Positions 1-10,985 of a DNA stretch of 64,000 nucleotides are shown one piece after another; the first letter of the stretch is position 1, and every line of letters begins with the position of its first letter. The position numbers and the translations under genes are program-made. The DNA is taken from assembly GCA_036971475.1 (NCBI GenBank), contig JBAIZL010000376.1, positions 529,501 through 593,500 on the forward strand, given 5' to 3'. Below the pieces are notes generated by a model. The model was not told where the DNA came from. It did no database searches and saw only the letters and a list, made by a program, of their open reading frames with translations. The stretch is from Prosapia bicincta (Eukaryota; Arthropoda; Insecta; Hemiptera; Cercopidae).

Positions 1-487
1 AATGAATTAAATTTTTTCTGAAAAGGTGAACATCATGTAATAGAATAGATTTTAAAAAATATTTTAAATTTAGAGAATTAAACATTTTATAGCAAACAGT
101 GGTTGAATTTATTAAAACGATCCTGTGGTGAAATTAATTAAATAAAAGTCATACAATTTTTCCAATCAATAAAAAGAGCAAAGATCAAATATATCACATA
201 GGATTAAGGAAAAACTTCGTTACAAATAATTTTAACCAAGGTATAAGAAATAACTCTTAAGTAAGGTAAAAACCTTGTGGTTGGTTTTTCAATACGAAGT
301 CCAGGAATTTATTCACTGGTATTCGAGCTCGACACAGCACAGGTACCAGGAACTGGTAAGTTGGGTGAGATCATATTTTGACCGGGGTCAGACTGGAGGG
401 TGACGGCTCCCGCCGAGGAACGCGCGTTTCGGGGGAAAGGAAATTTCTCCATGCAAAGGGGGTGAAGTTCGTGAAAGTCGCGTCAAC
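1..487. other. AT-rich non-coding DNA with a GC-rich patch
   Basis: Positions 1-290 are AT-rich and show no recognisable gene. Positions 300-480 are noticeably more GC-rich and run up to the CA microsatellite. The short open frames here on both strands run into the microsatellite and read as poly-(TH) or poly-(VC), so they are not taken as genes. Confidence 0.6.
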
Positions 488-500
488 ACTCACACATACA

Positions 501-574
<74 letters not shown>
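488..574. repeat. (CA)n microsatellite
   Basis: About 85 bp of CA dinucleotides, slightly interrupted at the left by CATA variants. It is directly visible in the sequence. Confidence 0.97.
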
Positions 575-578
<4 letters not shown>

Positions 579-894
579 AACAAAAAGGCCTCAAAATGAC
601 AATCTGGGAACAACTACAAATTTATAAACATAAAAATAATATCATTAACGAACAAATAAAATTAAAAAACGATAAATTATTCAACCTAATAGACAATATT
701 AAGTTCAAAACAAATATAAAAGAATCGCACTGTGCAGTGAATCCGAAAATAGAACATAACGGCACACCACATGCAACGGGAATTCCACACAGTTGCAGTC
801 TACTACAACCCCCGCTCAGTATGCCCGATGATGGAGACAAGAACAGTCTTTGAAAGTTAACTCGCATAAATACCAAGTAAGATTCTTGTTCTAA

Positions 895-895
<1 letters not shown>
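575..895. other. Short open frame of unknown status after the CA tract
   Basis: An 85-codon frame on the plus strand (596-853) starts just after the CA repeat. It has a Lys/Asn/Ile-rich first half and a Pro/Ser-rich end. No domain is recognised, and this length is expected by chance in AT-rich DNA. It could be the start of a decayed transposon ORF1, but nothing supports that. Otherwise nothing is seen here. Confidence 0.2.
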
Positions 896-987
<92 letters not shown>

Positions 988-1013
988 CATACGTTCTATA
1001 TATATATATATAT
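896..1013. repeat. (TA)n microsatellite
   Basis: Two TA runs separated by CATA variants and a short unique word near 990. Confidence 0.97.
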
Positions 1014-1848
1014 ACAATATGACACACCGTCCCTTTTTAATTAAAAGATATTTTGGTGTATAGTAGGAAATAATTATTTCAAAAAGATATTAATTTAACC
1101 CGGAATAAAAAATATTAACTTAATTTCAAATACAGTAATTACTTTAATAGTATTTAAGCACTGAATTTGAGTGAGACTGGTCGATCCACAGCGTTCCCCT
1201 TCTTGGACAGAATCTTGCAGCTCTCACAGTTTCCCCACTCCACCCCCAACAGGGTCCTCCAGTCACTTCTCAATGGTTCTTTCAACATCTTTAACTTACT
1301 GAACCAGACCCTCTACATCCCCTACTTGAATTTTACTTCCTTTACCTCCGACTTCCAGGAATAGTCTACCCTCTCTGGCTCTCAGAATTTGACTCCCAAT
1401 CTTTTGGATTATCGACGTTTCTCAAAGCATCCCTTTCTCCCTGACTTGTCCACCAATATTTTCCTTTTCTTATTTCGACCAATCCTGGCTTGTAGCCTAT
1501 CCCTTCAATTGTCCTGGACAATTAAAATATTTTATGCTCTCCCAGACACCTTGTTGTGGAAGTTACATCCTTCTCAGAAAACTCCTACTTTGAGAACCGA
1601 ACGTAGAGATTGTGACTTCAAAACTTTCTGTGGCTTTGCACCTTGTATATTTACCTGTCTGCTGGGTCTCACTTTTGGAGTTTCTCGAACATCGCACAGT
1701 AATCCCTTGCCGATAGATTTAAAACCCTACTCATGCTGTCACCTAACAATTGTTGGTTAGCAAAATGTTTATTTTTGCATACGTTATTTATTTATCTATC
1801 CACCCAATACGTAGGCATTCATAAATTTATATATTACATTTTAATGAT
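1014..1848. other. Pyrimidine-rich non-coding stretch
   Basis: From about 1170 to 1740 the plus strand is rich in C and T (many CTC, TTC and CCC words). This leaves long open frames, for example 123 codons at 1389-1760, with no recognisable motif. A similar pyrimidine-rich texture occurs at 61330-61480. The openness most likely comes from base composition. Confidence 0.45.
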
Positions 1849-1850
1849 AT

Positions 1851-1924
<74 letters not shown>
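1849..1924. repeat. (TA)n microsatellite
   Basis: An uninterrupted TA run preceded by two CATA variants. Confidence 0.97.
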
Positions 1925-1926
<2 letters not shown>

Positions 1927-2639
1927 CAGAGTATAAAAGCAGAGTGTGAACTAACAGAAGAAATTGAAAACAAATGTTAAACAACGGAAAAAACGTTGTA
2001 TTTATTTAGAAAGATTCTCGAAAGCCTGTTTGCAAATATTGCTGTAGGAAACATGTTCTACATCGTTTCTAAACAAAAGCGCTTTATAATTACTCCGGAG
2101 AGCCAAAGTAAGTTGGAGATGCTTTAAAATTGCTTTTAAGGAGGCTTTAGCACGATAACTTTATTACTTGGAGGCCGTCGTTAGACATCAGTTTGGGCTA
2201 AAGTCGTTAAAGTTGAAGCAGAAAAACGGGGCCGGTTTCTCACTTCATTGTCATTGTAAATTTGTAATAAGGGACTGTGATCGTTTAGGCAGTATTGCGT
2301 CTGTTACAGAGAGCAATCAATCTTGTTTACACTATGTGGACTGCCATTGGACATGTAGCAATTTACGGCCGAACTCTTTGTTCTCGTTTATCGAATCGCT
2401 ATTTGTTTGTTCATGATAGATAACAAATTTATTTCGTGCAGATATTCAATCAAGATTTTACTAAAAACAATTCTGTGTAAATAAAAAATTTAACGTTTGA
2501 TAATTAAATTATATTTAGTAAAATATAGTATACAGAGAAGTTATGTAAAATATAATGTATAAATGTACTTTTAAAAATAATCAATGAATGAATAATCAAA
2601 AATGTTCTTAATACAATGAACACAAGTGTACATACTTTA
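1925..2639. other. Non-coding AT-rich DNA
   Basis: No gene, repeat or motif is recognised between the TA tract and the start of the minisatellite mosaic near 2640. Confidence 0.6.
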
Positions 2640-2925
2640 CAATATATTGTGGATGCCGTGGCACATAGCTGCAAATCATTGCATACAGCAAGATATTATG
2701 GCACACAGGTTGAAGTCATGAGACAGAACCAGAATCCATTACACAGAGCTGGAAGCCATCAATAAGAGCTAGTAGCCATTGCGCACAGCTGGAAGAAATG
2801 TCACAGAGCGAGTAACCATAGGAAACACCTCGAAGGCACGTCATAAAACTGGAAATGTTTAAAACTGAAACAAATGGAACATAGTTGGAAGCCATTGTAC
2901 ACACCCAGAAGCCAGTGCACACAAG
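2640..2925 (-). repeat. Minisatellite, ~20-bp basic unit, left outer block
   Basis: Degenerate ~20-bp units of the type GAGCTGGAAGCCATNACACA. The orientation matches the right-hand array (13557-15800) and is opposite to the adjacent block at 3124-3935, so the outermost left block is flipped relative to its neighbour. Confidence 0.8.
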
Positions 2926-3123
2926 TAGAGAAGGCTACAGGGTAGATGGATCGCTTGGGAGGGAGCCAATAGGAAAGCCGGATATTATACCCCCACCACT
3001 TTCAACGATGGCGGCGCCCATATGGCGAGAACAAGATGGCGTCTCGCTCTAGTGTCCTAACTTAAGAAAAAGTGTTGTATGCTTAGAGTGTATTTTGGTT
3101 AGATGTGGGGGTGGGTTCGCCCC
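2926..3123 (+). repeat. GC-rich module, first direct copy
   Basis: A unique-looking block that starts with GTAGAGAAGGCTACAGGGTA, contains an AAGATGGC-type word, and ends with GGGTTCGCCCC. The same block recurs in direct orientation at 3936-4133 and inverted at 13331-13556. The two direct copies bracket the minisatellite between them. Confidence 0.85.
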
Positions 3124-3935
3124 AGCTATCTGTTATGGCTTCCAGCTCTGTGTTGTGACATCTAGCTATGTGTTATGGCTTCCAGCTCTGTGTAGTTGCA
3201 TCTAGCTAAGTGTTATGGCTTCCAGCTCTGTGTCAGAACCTCTTGATACGTGTTATGGCTTCCAGCTCTGTGTCATGGCTTCAAGCTCTGTGAAATGGCT
3301 TCTTGCTCTGTGTCAAGGATTTCAGCTATATGCCGCGCATCCTAGGTGTGTGCCATGGCTTCTGGGTGTGTGCAATGGCTTCCAACTATGTTCCATTTGT
3401 TTCAGTTCTAATCATTCCAGTTTCATGACGTGCCTTCGAGCTTTCTCCTATGGCTTCTTGCTCTGTGTCAAGGATTTCAGCTACATGCCGCGCCTTCTAG
3501 GTGTGTGCCATGGCTTCTGGGTGTGTACAATGGCTTCCAACTATGTTCCATTTCCAGCTTTATGACGTGCCTTCGAGCTTTCTCCTATGGCTTCTTGCTC
3601 TGTGTCAAAGATTTCAGCTACATGCCGTGCCTTCTAGGTGTGTGCCATGGCTTCTGGGTATGTACAATGGCTTCCACCTATGTTCAATTTCCAGCTTTAT
3701 GACGTGCCTTCGAGCTTTCTAATATGTCATCTTGCTCTGTTTCCAGGAATTTAGTTAAATGAAGCGCCTTCTAGGTGTGTGCCATGGCTTCTGGGTGTGT
3801 ACAATGGCCTCCAACTATGTTCCATTTGTTTCAGTTTTAATCATTCAGCTTTATGACGTGCTTTCGAGCTTTCTCCTATGGCTTCTTGCTCAGTGTCAAG
3901 GATTTCAGCTATATGCCGCGCCTTCTAGGTGTGTG
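3124..3935 (+). repeat. Minisatellite, ~20-bp units with 137-bp higher order
   Basis: The basic unit is about 20 bp (TTATGGCTTCCAGCTCTGTG). From 3425 on, a higher-order block beginning ATGACGTGCCTTCGAG recurs at 3425, 3562, 3699 and 3853, giving a 137-bp period with one copy enlarged by 17 bp. Open frames across this block merely translate the repeats and are not proteins. Confidence 0.9.
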
Positions 3936-4133
3936 AGTAGAGAAGGCTACAGGGTAGATGGATCGCTTGGGAGGGAGCCAATAGGAAAGCCGGATTTGTT
4001 ACCCCCCATTCCAAGATGGCGGCGCTCATATGACGTTAACAAAACGGCGTCTCGCTCTAGTGTCCTAACATAAGAAAAAGTGTTGTATGCTTAGAGTGTA
4101 TTTAGGTTAGATGTGAGGGTGGGTTCGCCCCGG
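3936..4133 (+). repeat. GC-rich module, second direct copy
   Basis: A near-identical direct copy of 2926-3123. Here it continues into the unique arm sequence (AATAATATATGAAA...), which matches the inverted right arm. Confidence 0.85.
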
Positions 4134-4904
4134 GGGTTGTTTTTAATAATATATGAAACTGCCAAAAAATGATCGGTTGGATCAAATAACCAACGTTTCA
4201 ACTTATCAACAGTGAAACACTGTCTTACGCTAAGTTTAACCGACCAACATGCACACATATCAATCGATCAACAATTACGTTGATTCCAGATACCCAACAG
4301 TCTTTGCGGAAATTGACCAATTTCCTGTTGACCAATTGCAGGGGCTCGGTAGTGCTGTCAAACCCAAGTCACTTAGATGGCCTGGAAACTACCCCTAAGC
4401 GTGTTGTGGGTTAGGGGTGAGTTTTGTGGGTCACTGGGGATAGATGTCATAGAGTCCTAACCTAACTCATCCTTAAGTGTTGTATGTGTTTGGAGTGTAT
4501 GCTAGATATATGTGAGGTGGGTCAGGGGATGGGGGTAGTTTATAATAATAAGGGGGATAGATGCCATAGAGTCCTAACCCAACTCATCTTTAGGTGTTGT
4601 ATGTGTTTGGAGTGTATTCTGGATATATGTGGGGTGGGTCAGGGGGATGGGGGTAGTTTATAGTAATAATATATGAAAGCATCAAAAAATGATCGGATAG
4701 ATCAAATTACCAACGCTTCAACTAAACAACAGTGAAACACTGTCTTACGCTAAGTTTAACCGACCAATTTACACTCATTTCAATCGACCAATAATTACTT
4801 TAAATTCAAATAGTCAACAGTCTGTTGCGGTGAATCGACCTATCACATTGAAGGGGCTCGGTATGCTTACGTCTGCCGGACGCCTAGCATGCGATCTCAG
4901 TAAG
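4134..4904 (+). repeat. Left arm, module with internal duplication
   Basis: It contains two related segments, each with a word near AAAAAATGATCGG followed by CACTGTCTTACGCTAAGT (around 4160-4235 and 4685-4760). A third pair repeats GATAGATGYCATAGAGTCC (4440 and 4558). The whole block is matched in reverse complement by 12650-13310. No coding potential is seen. Confidence 0.8.
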
Positions 4905-5984
4905 ACGTGTAGGTTTATATACTATATTAAGCCAACATGCATGATAGCCCTATATAGTAAGTTAAACAAATATTCATTTAAACCTACATAGATTTATATA
5001 CGATGTTTAGCCAATATGTATGATAGCCCACATACTGTGTTAAACAAATATGCATGTAAGCCTACATACATACTATGCTAAGCCGACATACATGAATCTC
5101 TACATGCGCCTACTATACGGCCTACTATGTCGGTAAACCACTGGCCAAAGCCTTTATGATCTGAGCTATACACTCATTTACACCTCTTCAAGGTATTTTC
5201 TATCAGGTAGAGCCTCAGGCAGGCAACCGTATAGTTCATATGGGAAGTACTATATGGTATAGCTACCAATGCATACCACCATAGCTATGTAAAGGCAGCT
5301 ACCAGTGCATAACCTATCACGCCCACATAGGTGACGGTCAACAAATAATACAATATCATTAAAAAGTCACGCAGCCTATATACATACAGTGCTAAGCCAA
5401 CATTCATGTTAACCTATTAAGGCTTATATACTATGTTAAGCCAGCATGCAATATACTCTAAATAACCCTTTATACTGTGGTAAACAAATATGCAGGTTAA
5501 CCTATATACATCCTGTATTAAGATAATATCTCCGTTACCCACATAGGTCTATATACTATGTTAAACCAGCATGAATGACAGCCTATATAGTGTGTTAAAT
5601 AAATATGGGTGTAAACCTACATAAATAATATGCTAAGCCTACATACTGTGCTAAACAAATATGGGTGTAAACCTACATAAATACTATGGTAAGCCAACAT
5701 GCATGCTATTCTACATAGGCGTATATACTATGTTAAGCCAACATACGTGATAGCCCTATAAAGTGTGTTAAACAAAGATGCGTGTAAACCAAATAAATAC
5801 TATGCTAAGCCACCATGCATGCTATCATACATAGGCGTATATACTATGTTAAGCCTACATACATGATAGCCTACGTACTGTGTTAAACAAATATGTGTGT
5901 AAGCCTGCATACACATTATGCTAAGCCGACATACATGATTCCCTGCAAAGGACTACAAATTATAATATCACACATTATATCCAA
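4905..5984 (+). repeat. Left arm, degenerate ~100-bp tandem module
   Basis: Imperfect repeats alternate the words CTATGTTAAGCCAACATGCA and TGTTAAACAAATATGYRTGTAA. Shorter inverted counterparts occur at 12440-12660, so about 0.7 kb of this block is missing from the right arm, or it was expanded on the left. Confidence 0.8.
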
Positions 5985-6332
5985 TGCAAAGTTTAGCTAA
6001 TGGTTATCACGCAGTATCCGACGAGTAGCCTGACTACAAGTTAACACATAGTATCCGATACATAGCCTGGCTAATCATTAACACATAGTATCAGATGAGT
6101 AGCTCGCCTACAAATTACCACATAATACCCGATACATAGCCTAGCTAATCATTAACGCATAGTATCCGATGCATAGCGAACGGTTAACATATAGTATCCG
6201 ATGCATAGCTAGGCTAATGGTTAACTATTGGTTAGCTTGACTATGGGTTAACACATAATATCCGATGTGTAGCTTGACTAATGGTTAACACATAATATCC
6301 GATGTGTAGCTTGACTAGTGGTTAACACATGA
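5985..6332 (+). repeat. 37-bp tandem repeat, left arm
   Basis: Units of about 37 bp that combine TAACACATAGTATCCGAT with GCATAGCCTGGCTAATCAT. Inverted counterparts occur at 11650-11950 and 12285-12440. Confidence 0.85.
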
Positions 6333-6595
6333 TTTTTTCCTGGCGAAAAACCAACTGGGGTTGTCATCGCCAAACAAAATCTAACACGGAACGCAGCATT
6401 AAAAAAAACAAATAAATTTAAATACAACAAAAATTACAAAAGAGAAAACAACAATAAATAACAAACAAAACAACAAATCTAACAAAATAAAAACTTAAAG
6501 AGAAAATAAAAACTATAAATAACAAAATAGGAACAAAAAACAATATAACAATAAATAAATGATAACAGTATGTAAAACAATAATAGGTAACAATT

Positions 6596-6606
<11 letters not shown>
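6333..6606 (-). mobile_element. 3' end fragment of a divergent I-group LINE
   Basis: It begins on the plus strand with a T run, then TCCTGGCGAAAAACC and GGTTGTCATCGCC. This is the family's 3' terminal hairpin followed by an A-rich 3' UTR. It is more diverged from the other copies than they are from each other, and no coding part remains. The TA tract and a second copy of the family follow directly. Confidence 0.6.

Positions 6607-6682
<76 letters not shown>
6607..6682. repeat. (TA)n microsatellite abutting a LINE 3' end
   Basis: A pure TA tract. It meets the TCCAGG terminus of the next LINE copy exactly where other copies carry a T run (the poly-A tail on the minus strand). Confidence 0.95.
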
Positions 6683-6684
<2 letters not shown>

Positions 6685-6834
6685 CAGGAAAAAAACCTAT
6701 CGAGGTTATCATCGCCTAACTAAAATTTAATTTTAAATAATTATTTCAAAACAAAACTAACCAACTAAACAAAATAAAATAAATGTTTAATACTAAATGT
6801 AACTAAAAAGAAAGAAACTAAAATTATATATAAT

Positions 6835-7722
6835 TTAAATATTATTAAATAGATTCAGGTGGCGTAAGAAAGCGATGACACGGTCGATAGCCGTTACATC
6901 GTCCCCTAAAACCACCTTTAAACTACCTCGAAGATCGTAACGTACATACAAATCGCTCAAATCATCACAATCATGCAGGATATGCTTGATTGTAATATTG
7001 CTTCTACAAAACGGACATAATGGTGGATCCTCATGTCGCACCAACCATCCATGCGTTAACAAAGCGTGGAAGATGCGAAGTCGAGTAACCACCACTTCCT
7101 CCCTACAATTCGAACGAACAGATGTCCTCCATGGTCGGACGGTATTTTCGATGTCTATCAGCTTGCCTCTATTTACATTTTGCCATTCTTCATTCCAAAC
7201 AGAGAATAGTATAGTTTTAACATTGCATACAAAATCTGATGCCATCACACGTTGTGTCGATGGCAACATACCTGTAGCTATTTTTGCACCTTCATCTGCT
7301 TTAGTGTTTCCGAATATTCCACAGTGACCAGGCACCCAGAGAAATGACACCTCGACACCTCGTAATTGGAGCCTGTGTATAGAGCACAAGATGTCTATAA
7401 CCAAAGGGTTCTTAGTGTACATTTCCTGAATAGCCTGGAGAGCACTTTTGGAATCACAACACACAAGATATTTAGATTTTGCAGACGGAATTGATCTTAA
7501 AGCTTGGAAAATTGCATAAAGTTCTGCAGTAAAAACGCTACAGGCTGAGGGCAATCCGTAAGTGAAGGTTTGTCCTTCCATATAAAATGCACAACCTATC
7601 CCATTGTCCAGTTTTGAACCGTCTGTGAATATACTCACAGTATGTTGGTGAGTTTGTTGAATCTGCAAAAACTCCTGACGATAAATAACGTCAGGAGTAT
7701 TGTGTTTTAGGTACATGGACAA
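6835..7722 (-). pseudogene. ORF2 3' part: RNase H and C-terminal zinc finger
   Basis: An open frame of 295 codons. RNase H residues are visible in order: the first Asp in FTDGSK, Glu in TAELYAI, the third acidic residue in CCDSKSAL, and the fourth in NTKADEGAK. The catalytic DEDD set is therefore present. WVPGHCGIFGN is the usual substrate-contact motif. After RNase H comes the family's C-terminal region with LLTHGWLVRHEDPPLCPFC and a CCHC finger (C-x2-C-x7-H-x4-C) ending near 6980. The likely original function is removal of RNA from RNA-DNA hybrids during target-primed reverse transcription. The frame is intact here but detached from a working reverse transcriptase, so the product is presumed non-functional. 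This region is the parent of the satellites at 50889-55745. Confidence 0.85.
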
Positions 7723-7734
7723 TGAGAAGTCACA

Positions 7735-8113
7735 TTTTGGCTTTTGTATTGTCCATCGGGAAAACCGTGCTCCTCGAATATACGGTTGTATATCCGAAGG
7801 AGAACTAGTTTTGCCGACGGTGGTAGATTTTTAAACATGGAGTATACAATATCATCCGGCCTGGGGCTGAATCCTTCGTTGACAAGAGAGCTGACTCTAG
7901 TTTGTCGATAGAGAAATGGATATTCAAACAAGAATCTTCAGACAATCCAACGGTGAAAGGTAAGACTTCCTGTTTACGTTTGAACACCTGGAAAGCGTCC
8001 TTGTATGCAGAAGATGAAGAATGTTTTAAAAACGATAACGCTAGCGCATTGGCAATTTCCTCACTGTCCGTGGCCAAAACACCATCCGAATGCTTTAATG
8101 AAATTAATGGCAT
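7735..8113 (-). pseudogene. ORF2 middle: reverse transcriptase N-terminal stub
   Basis: Two overlapping frames (8113-7805 and 7931-7707) together read like the segment just before and into the first motif of a LINE reverse transcriptase. The stretch resembles ...STKDSAPG, then PDDIVYSMFKNLPPSAK, ending at FPDGQ. A frameshift lies near 7858. Immediately after FPDGQ the sequence jumps to the region preceding RNase H. The catalytic palm, including any ADD box, is absent. The junction near 7745-7765 marks an internal deletion of roughly a kilobase, judged from normal family length. Confidence 0.75.
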
Positions 8114-9218
8114 CGGGACGGAGAGGCCTCAGACTGATCGTAATTTCTACCATACTGTGGTGGAGCTGTAGTTCTTGTAATTGTGCCAATGTACTGCGAC
8201 CATGAATCTCGTTTACTTTGCCTAAATATTCTCCGTGCTTTCGCACGGAAGATTTTATATTTTTCCAGGTTTTCACTACTTGGATGTCTCTTGAACTGGT
8301 TGAAAGCTTTTCTCCGTTGACGAAGGATCACAGTGCACTCATCATTCCACCACGGAACAGGTGGTCGTCGTGGTTTGGATGAGGTTTTCGGAATTGCCTT
8401 TCCGGCGGCATTCAAAACGGTTTTTGTAAATAAATTAACAATGTCATCAATGGGAGCCAAGTAATCCACGTCCAGTGATTCTAGATCTTGTGAAAATTTT
8501 TCCCAGTTGGCTTTTTTCAGGATCCAACGGGGATGTCGAACACAACAGGGTGAGGAGTCACACAAGGAGATCTCAATAGGAATGTGATCGCTACTGTAAA
8601 GATCAGGCAATGCTGACCATTTTAGCCTTGTAGCCAAGGCAGGACTGCATAATGACAGGTCTACAGCCGTCCATCCTCCTGTTGCCGCTGCTAAATGTGT
8701 CGGAGAACCGTCATTTAGCAGGTATAAATCCAGTTCTGATCTGATGCTTTCGATCAGATTACCTCGCCGGTTGGATTCTGGGGAACCCCATGAAACATGG
8801 TGGGCATTGAAATCGCCCACTAATAAAAACGGAGTCGGTAACTGATTTATGAGGTCTATCAAATCTCTCTGTTGCAGTTGGTCACATGGTGGAAGGTAGA
8901 CACAACAGAGAGAGAGTTTGTATGGAACAGCTGTTTGAATTGCTACTGCTTGTAAGGGAGTTATTAAATTCAGAGAAACGGCGTCGACACAGTCACGGGC
9001 TAGAATGGCTAAGCCACCTCTAGCTCGATTTCCTGTAACGAAGTCCGATCTGTAAACTGAATACTCCCTTAGTTGGAAATTGTGCGATTCATGGAGATGT
9101 GTCTCCTGAATACAAATGAACAAGGGGACACATCCCTTACAATTAATTTGAGATCCTCAATGTGACTTCTAACTCCGTTAATGTTCCACTGAATCACGGA
9201 TTGTTTAGGTGTGGACAT
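8104..9218 (-). pseudogene. ORF2 5' part: AP-type endonuclease
   Basis: The probable ORF2 start is the ATG at 9218, because the frame then reads MSTPKQS and QWNINGVRSH, the classic first endonuclease motif. A single-base frameshift near 9122 moves the reading into a 339-codon frame. Motifs follow in order: IQETH (catalytic Glu), GGLAILAR, CVYLPP, VGDFNAHH with WGS (Asp and Asn), TAVDLSL (Asp), and SDHIPIEI (the SDH triad). All catalytic residues of the exonuclease-endonuclease-phosphatase fold appear present. A basic linker (RQRRKAFNQFKRH) leads toward the reverse transcriptase; the frame is lost again near 8110. The domain nicks target DNA for target-primed insertion. ORF2 begins only 6 nt after the ORF1 stop (9225-9227). 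Confidence 0.85.
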
Positions 9219-9224
9219 TGCTAC

Positions 9225-9966
9225 TTAGTGAAAAGGATAGACCTGGCTGTCATTGTTGGCATTAAATGTTAATTTACCTGGAACGTCAGGAGACGCTTCA
9301 GGTAATGTATCATCGGATTTCATCGCCGCTATTGCAGTGGTGGAACTCGAGGAATTTGTATGCTCAGGAGGTGAGATGGAATGGGCCTTTGCTTTTTTTT
9401 CTTTTTTCCCCCCACTTTAATTGGGGCATTCTTTTTTAAAATATCAAAATTTGTCTTTGTGGAGAGATACCTGTGCAGGAATGCCTGTATCATCTGATTT
9501 GCTACGTACTAGCAGATTACTCGGCGTAGTCGCTGGTTGTACTACACTTACTGAAGGTCCATTTGTCACAAAAGACAGAAGGCGTGCAACCTGCTCAGTA
9601 AGGGCTTCAATTTTTCCGGTAAGGTCTGCGCATTTGGCACAGGACGACTTTGTAGCGCTCGCGGAAGCAGCATAAGTTTTATTGACAACATTTGGTTGGA
9701 AAGCTTTAAAAATCTTCTTAGCTTCAGCAAGTGATATCCTCTGGTTAGCCGTAATGCCAAGGATTGCTTTCTCCTCCTTAAAGTGAGGACAGTTGTAAGA
9801 TCGCGCTGGATGATCGCCCCTACAGTTAGCGCACTTCGGGGGGTTACCGCAATTTTTTTCATCATAACCTTCCATGCTACACTTGCCGCATACACTCTGT
9901 TTAGAACAAGCAGAACTAATGTGTCCTCTTTAAGCTCAAACAATTTGACTTAGTTTTAGGATCCAT
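9225..9966 (-). pseudogene. ORF1 (gag-like) remnant with zinc knuckles
   Basis: A start at 9966 gives MDPKTKSN, then the frame soon stops. A different frame (9875-9444 and a little upstream) carries the C-terminal half of a LINE gag: the tail of a first knuckle (GHISSAC), a second knuckle CGKCSMEGYDEKNC with Tyr where His is normal, and a third CANCRGDHPARSYNC. A coiled-coil-like stretch (LTGKIEALTEQVARLL) and Ser/Thr-rich tail follow. Another frameshift near 9440 leads to a tail ending at the stop 9225-9227. Typical gag proteins of this group are 400-500 residues. Here about 250 codons remain, so most of the N-terminal part was deleted, with the junction inside the first knuckle. The protein normally binds element RNA. 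Confidence 0.75.
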
Positions 9967-10458
9967 AGAATGATTTTAGCCAACCATCGTGTCTGGCGTT
10001 ACGGGCGAGACTATAAGAACGGGTACACCCTTGGATCACTTTCGATCATTTCCAATCTCCAGAACTCTGGAGCCTATGGTATTCTCCTTAGCTCGACTGG
10101 ATGGGCATCAGTCGAGTACTCGTAATACTGTGCACAAGCTCCGACACCTGTGCACCGCGGACACTCCCTGACCAAGGACCGAAGCGGCTGGTAGACCAGA
10201 AACCGCGCTTACATCTTCGGCAGAGCAAGCTCACATCAGCGTCCCAGACCAGAGTTTGTCAAGCTCTGGAATTTTCAGCACTCCCGACGCGCAACGGTTC
10301 TGACCAGTCAAAATTCCCTAAGAGAAGATGTAAGTGTTGAAATGTGTATAGATTGTGTTGGTGTATGTGTGTGTGTATGCTTTGTGAGTGGTGTAGTGTT
10401 AGGCTAGGGTACCGCGAGGGACGCCAATCCCTCGTAGGTGCGGCTAGTCAGCACCCCC
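9967..10458 (-). mobile_element. 5' UTR of the I-group element
   Basis: GC-richer than its surroundings and without an open frame. It runs from the putative 5' end at 10458 (GGCACCCGCAGG on the minus strand) to the ORF1 ATG at 9966. It contains a hairpin-prone GAGGGATTGG/CGTCCCTC segment. An internal promoter would be expected here from knowledge of the superfamily, but none can be proven by eye. Confidence 0.55.
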
Positions 10459-10985
10459 CTGCGGGTGCCTGACAACAAATACATTGCATGACAACGGATA
10501 CATAGCCTGACAACAGATACCTAACCTGACAACAAACACATAGCTTGACAACAAATACATAGCCTGACAACAGATACCTAACCTGAAAACAAACACATAG
10601 CCTGACAACAGATACATAGCCTGACAACAGATACCTAGCCTGATAACCGATACATAACTAGACAACAGATACATAGCCTGACAACAGATACCTAACCTGA
10701 CAACACATACCTACTCTGACAACGGATACATAGCCTGACAACAGATACTTAACCTGACAAACGATACATAGAATGACAACAGATACATAGCCTGACAACC
10801 GATACCTAACCTGACAACAAATACATAGCCTGACAACCAATACATAGCTTGAGAACAAATACATAGCCTGACAAAAGATGCCTAACCCGACAACAGACAC
10901 ATAGCCTAACAACGGATACATTGCCTGGCAACAGATACATAGGCTGACAACAGATACATAGCCTGGCAACAGATCTAGATCAAAT
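10459..10985 (+). repeat. 19-bp tandem array
   Basis: About 27 units of TGACAACAGATACATAGCC with variants (ACCTAACC, CGGATACA). The minus-strand translations into LLSGYVSVVRL-type peptides are repeat artefacts. The array starts directly at the 5' end of the LINE. Confidence 0.93.

Larger units (their letters stand above)
6683..10458 (-). mobile_element. I-group non-LTR retrotransposon, internally deleted
   Basis: Read on the minus strand, the order is: a ~490-bp 5' UTR (10458-9967), a remnant ORF1 with zinc knuckles, ORF2 with AP-type endonuclease, a short N-terminal piece of reverse transcriptase, RNase H and a C-terminal zinc finger, a ~150-bp A-rich 3' UTR, and the 3' hairpin. Two large internal deletions are apparent: most of gag before the knuckles, and the reverse transcriptase palm. 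At least three frameshifts break ORF2. Both element ends appear to be present. RNase H plus three knuckles plus a terminal CCHC finger places it in the I superfamily (I, Nimb or Outcast type); the exact clade is not resolved. At the 5' end it abuts the 19-bp array. Confidence 0.85.

Noticed and set aside
1389..1760. 123-codon frame on the plus strand
   Set aside because: Pyrimidine-rich DNA, no recognisable motif, no supporting neighbours.
3215..4073. Several overlapping open frames of 70-116 codons
   Set aside because: They translate the ~20-bp minisatellite (repeated GFQLCVMASS-type peptides), and the mirrored array at 13557-15268 gives the same peptides. No gene features.
6986..7327. Plus-strand frame of 113 codons (also at 36022 and 39520)
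   Set aside because: It is the antisense shadow of the RNase H/C-terminal coding region and recurs in every LINE copy for that reason.
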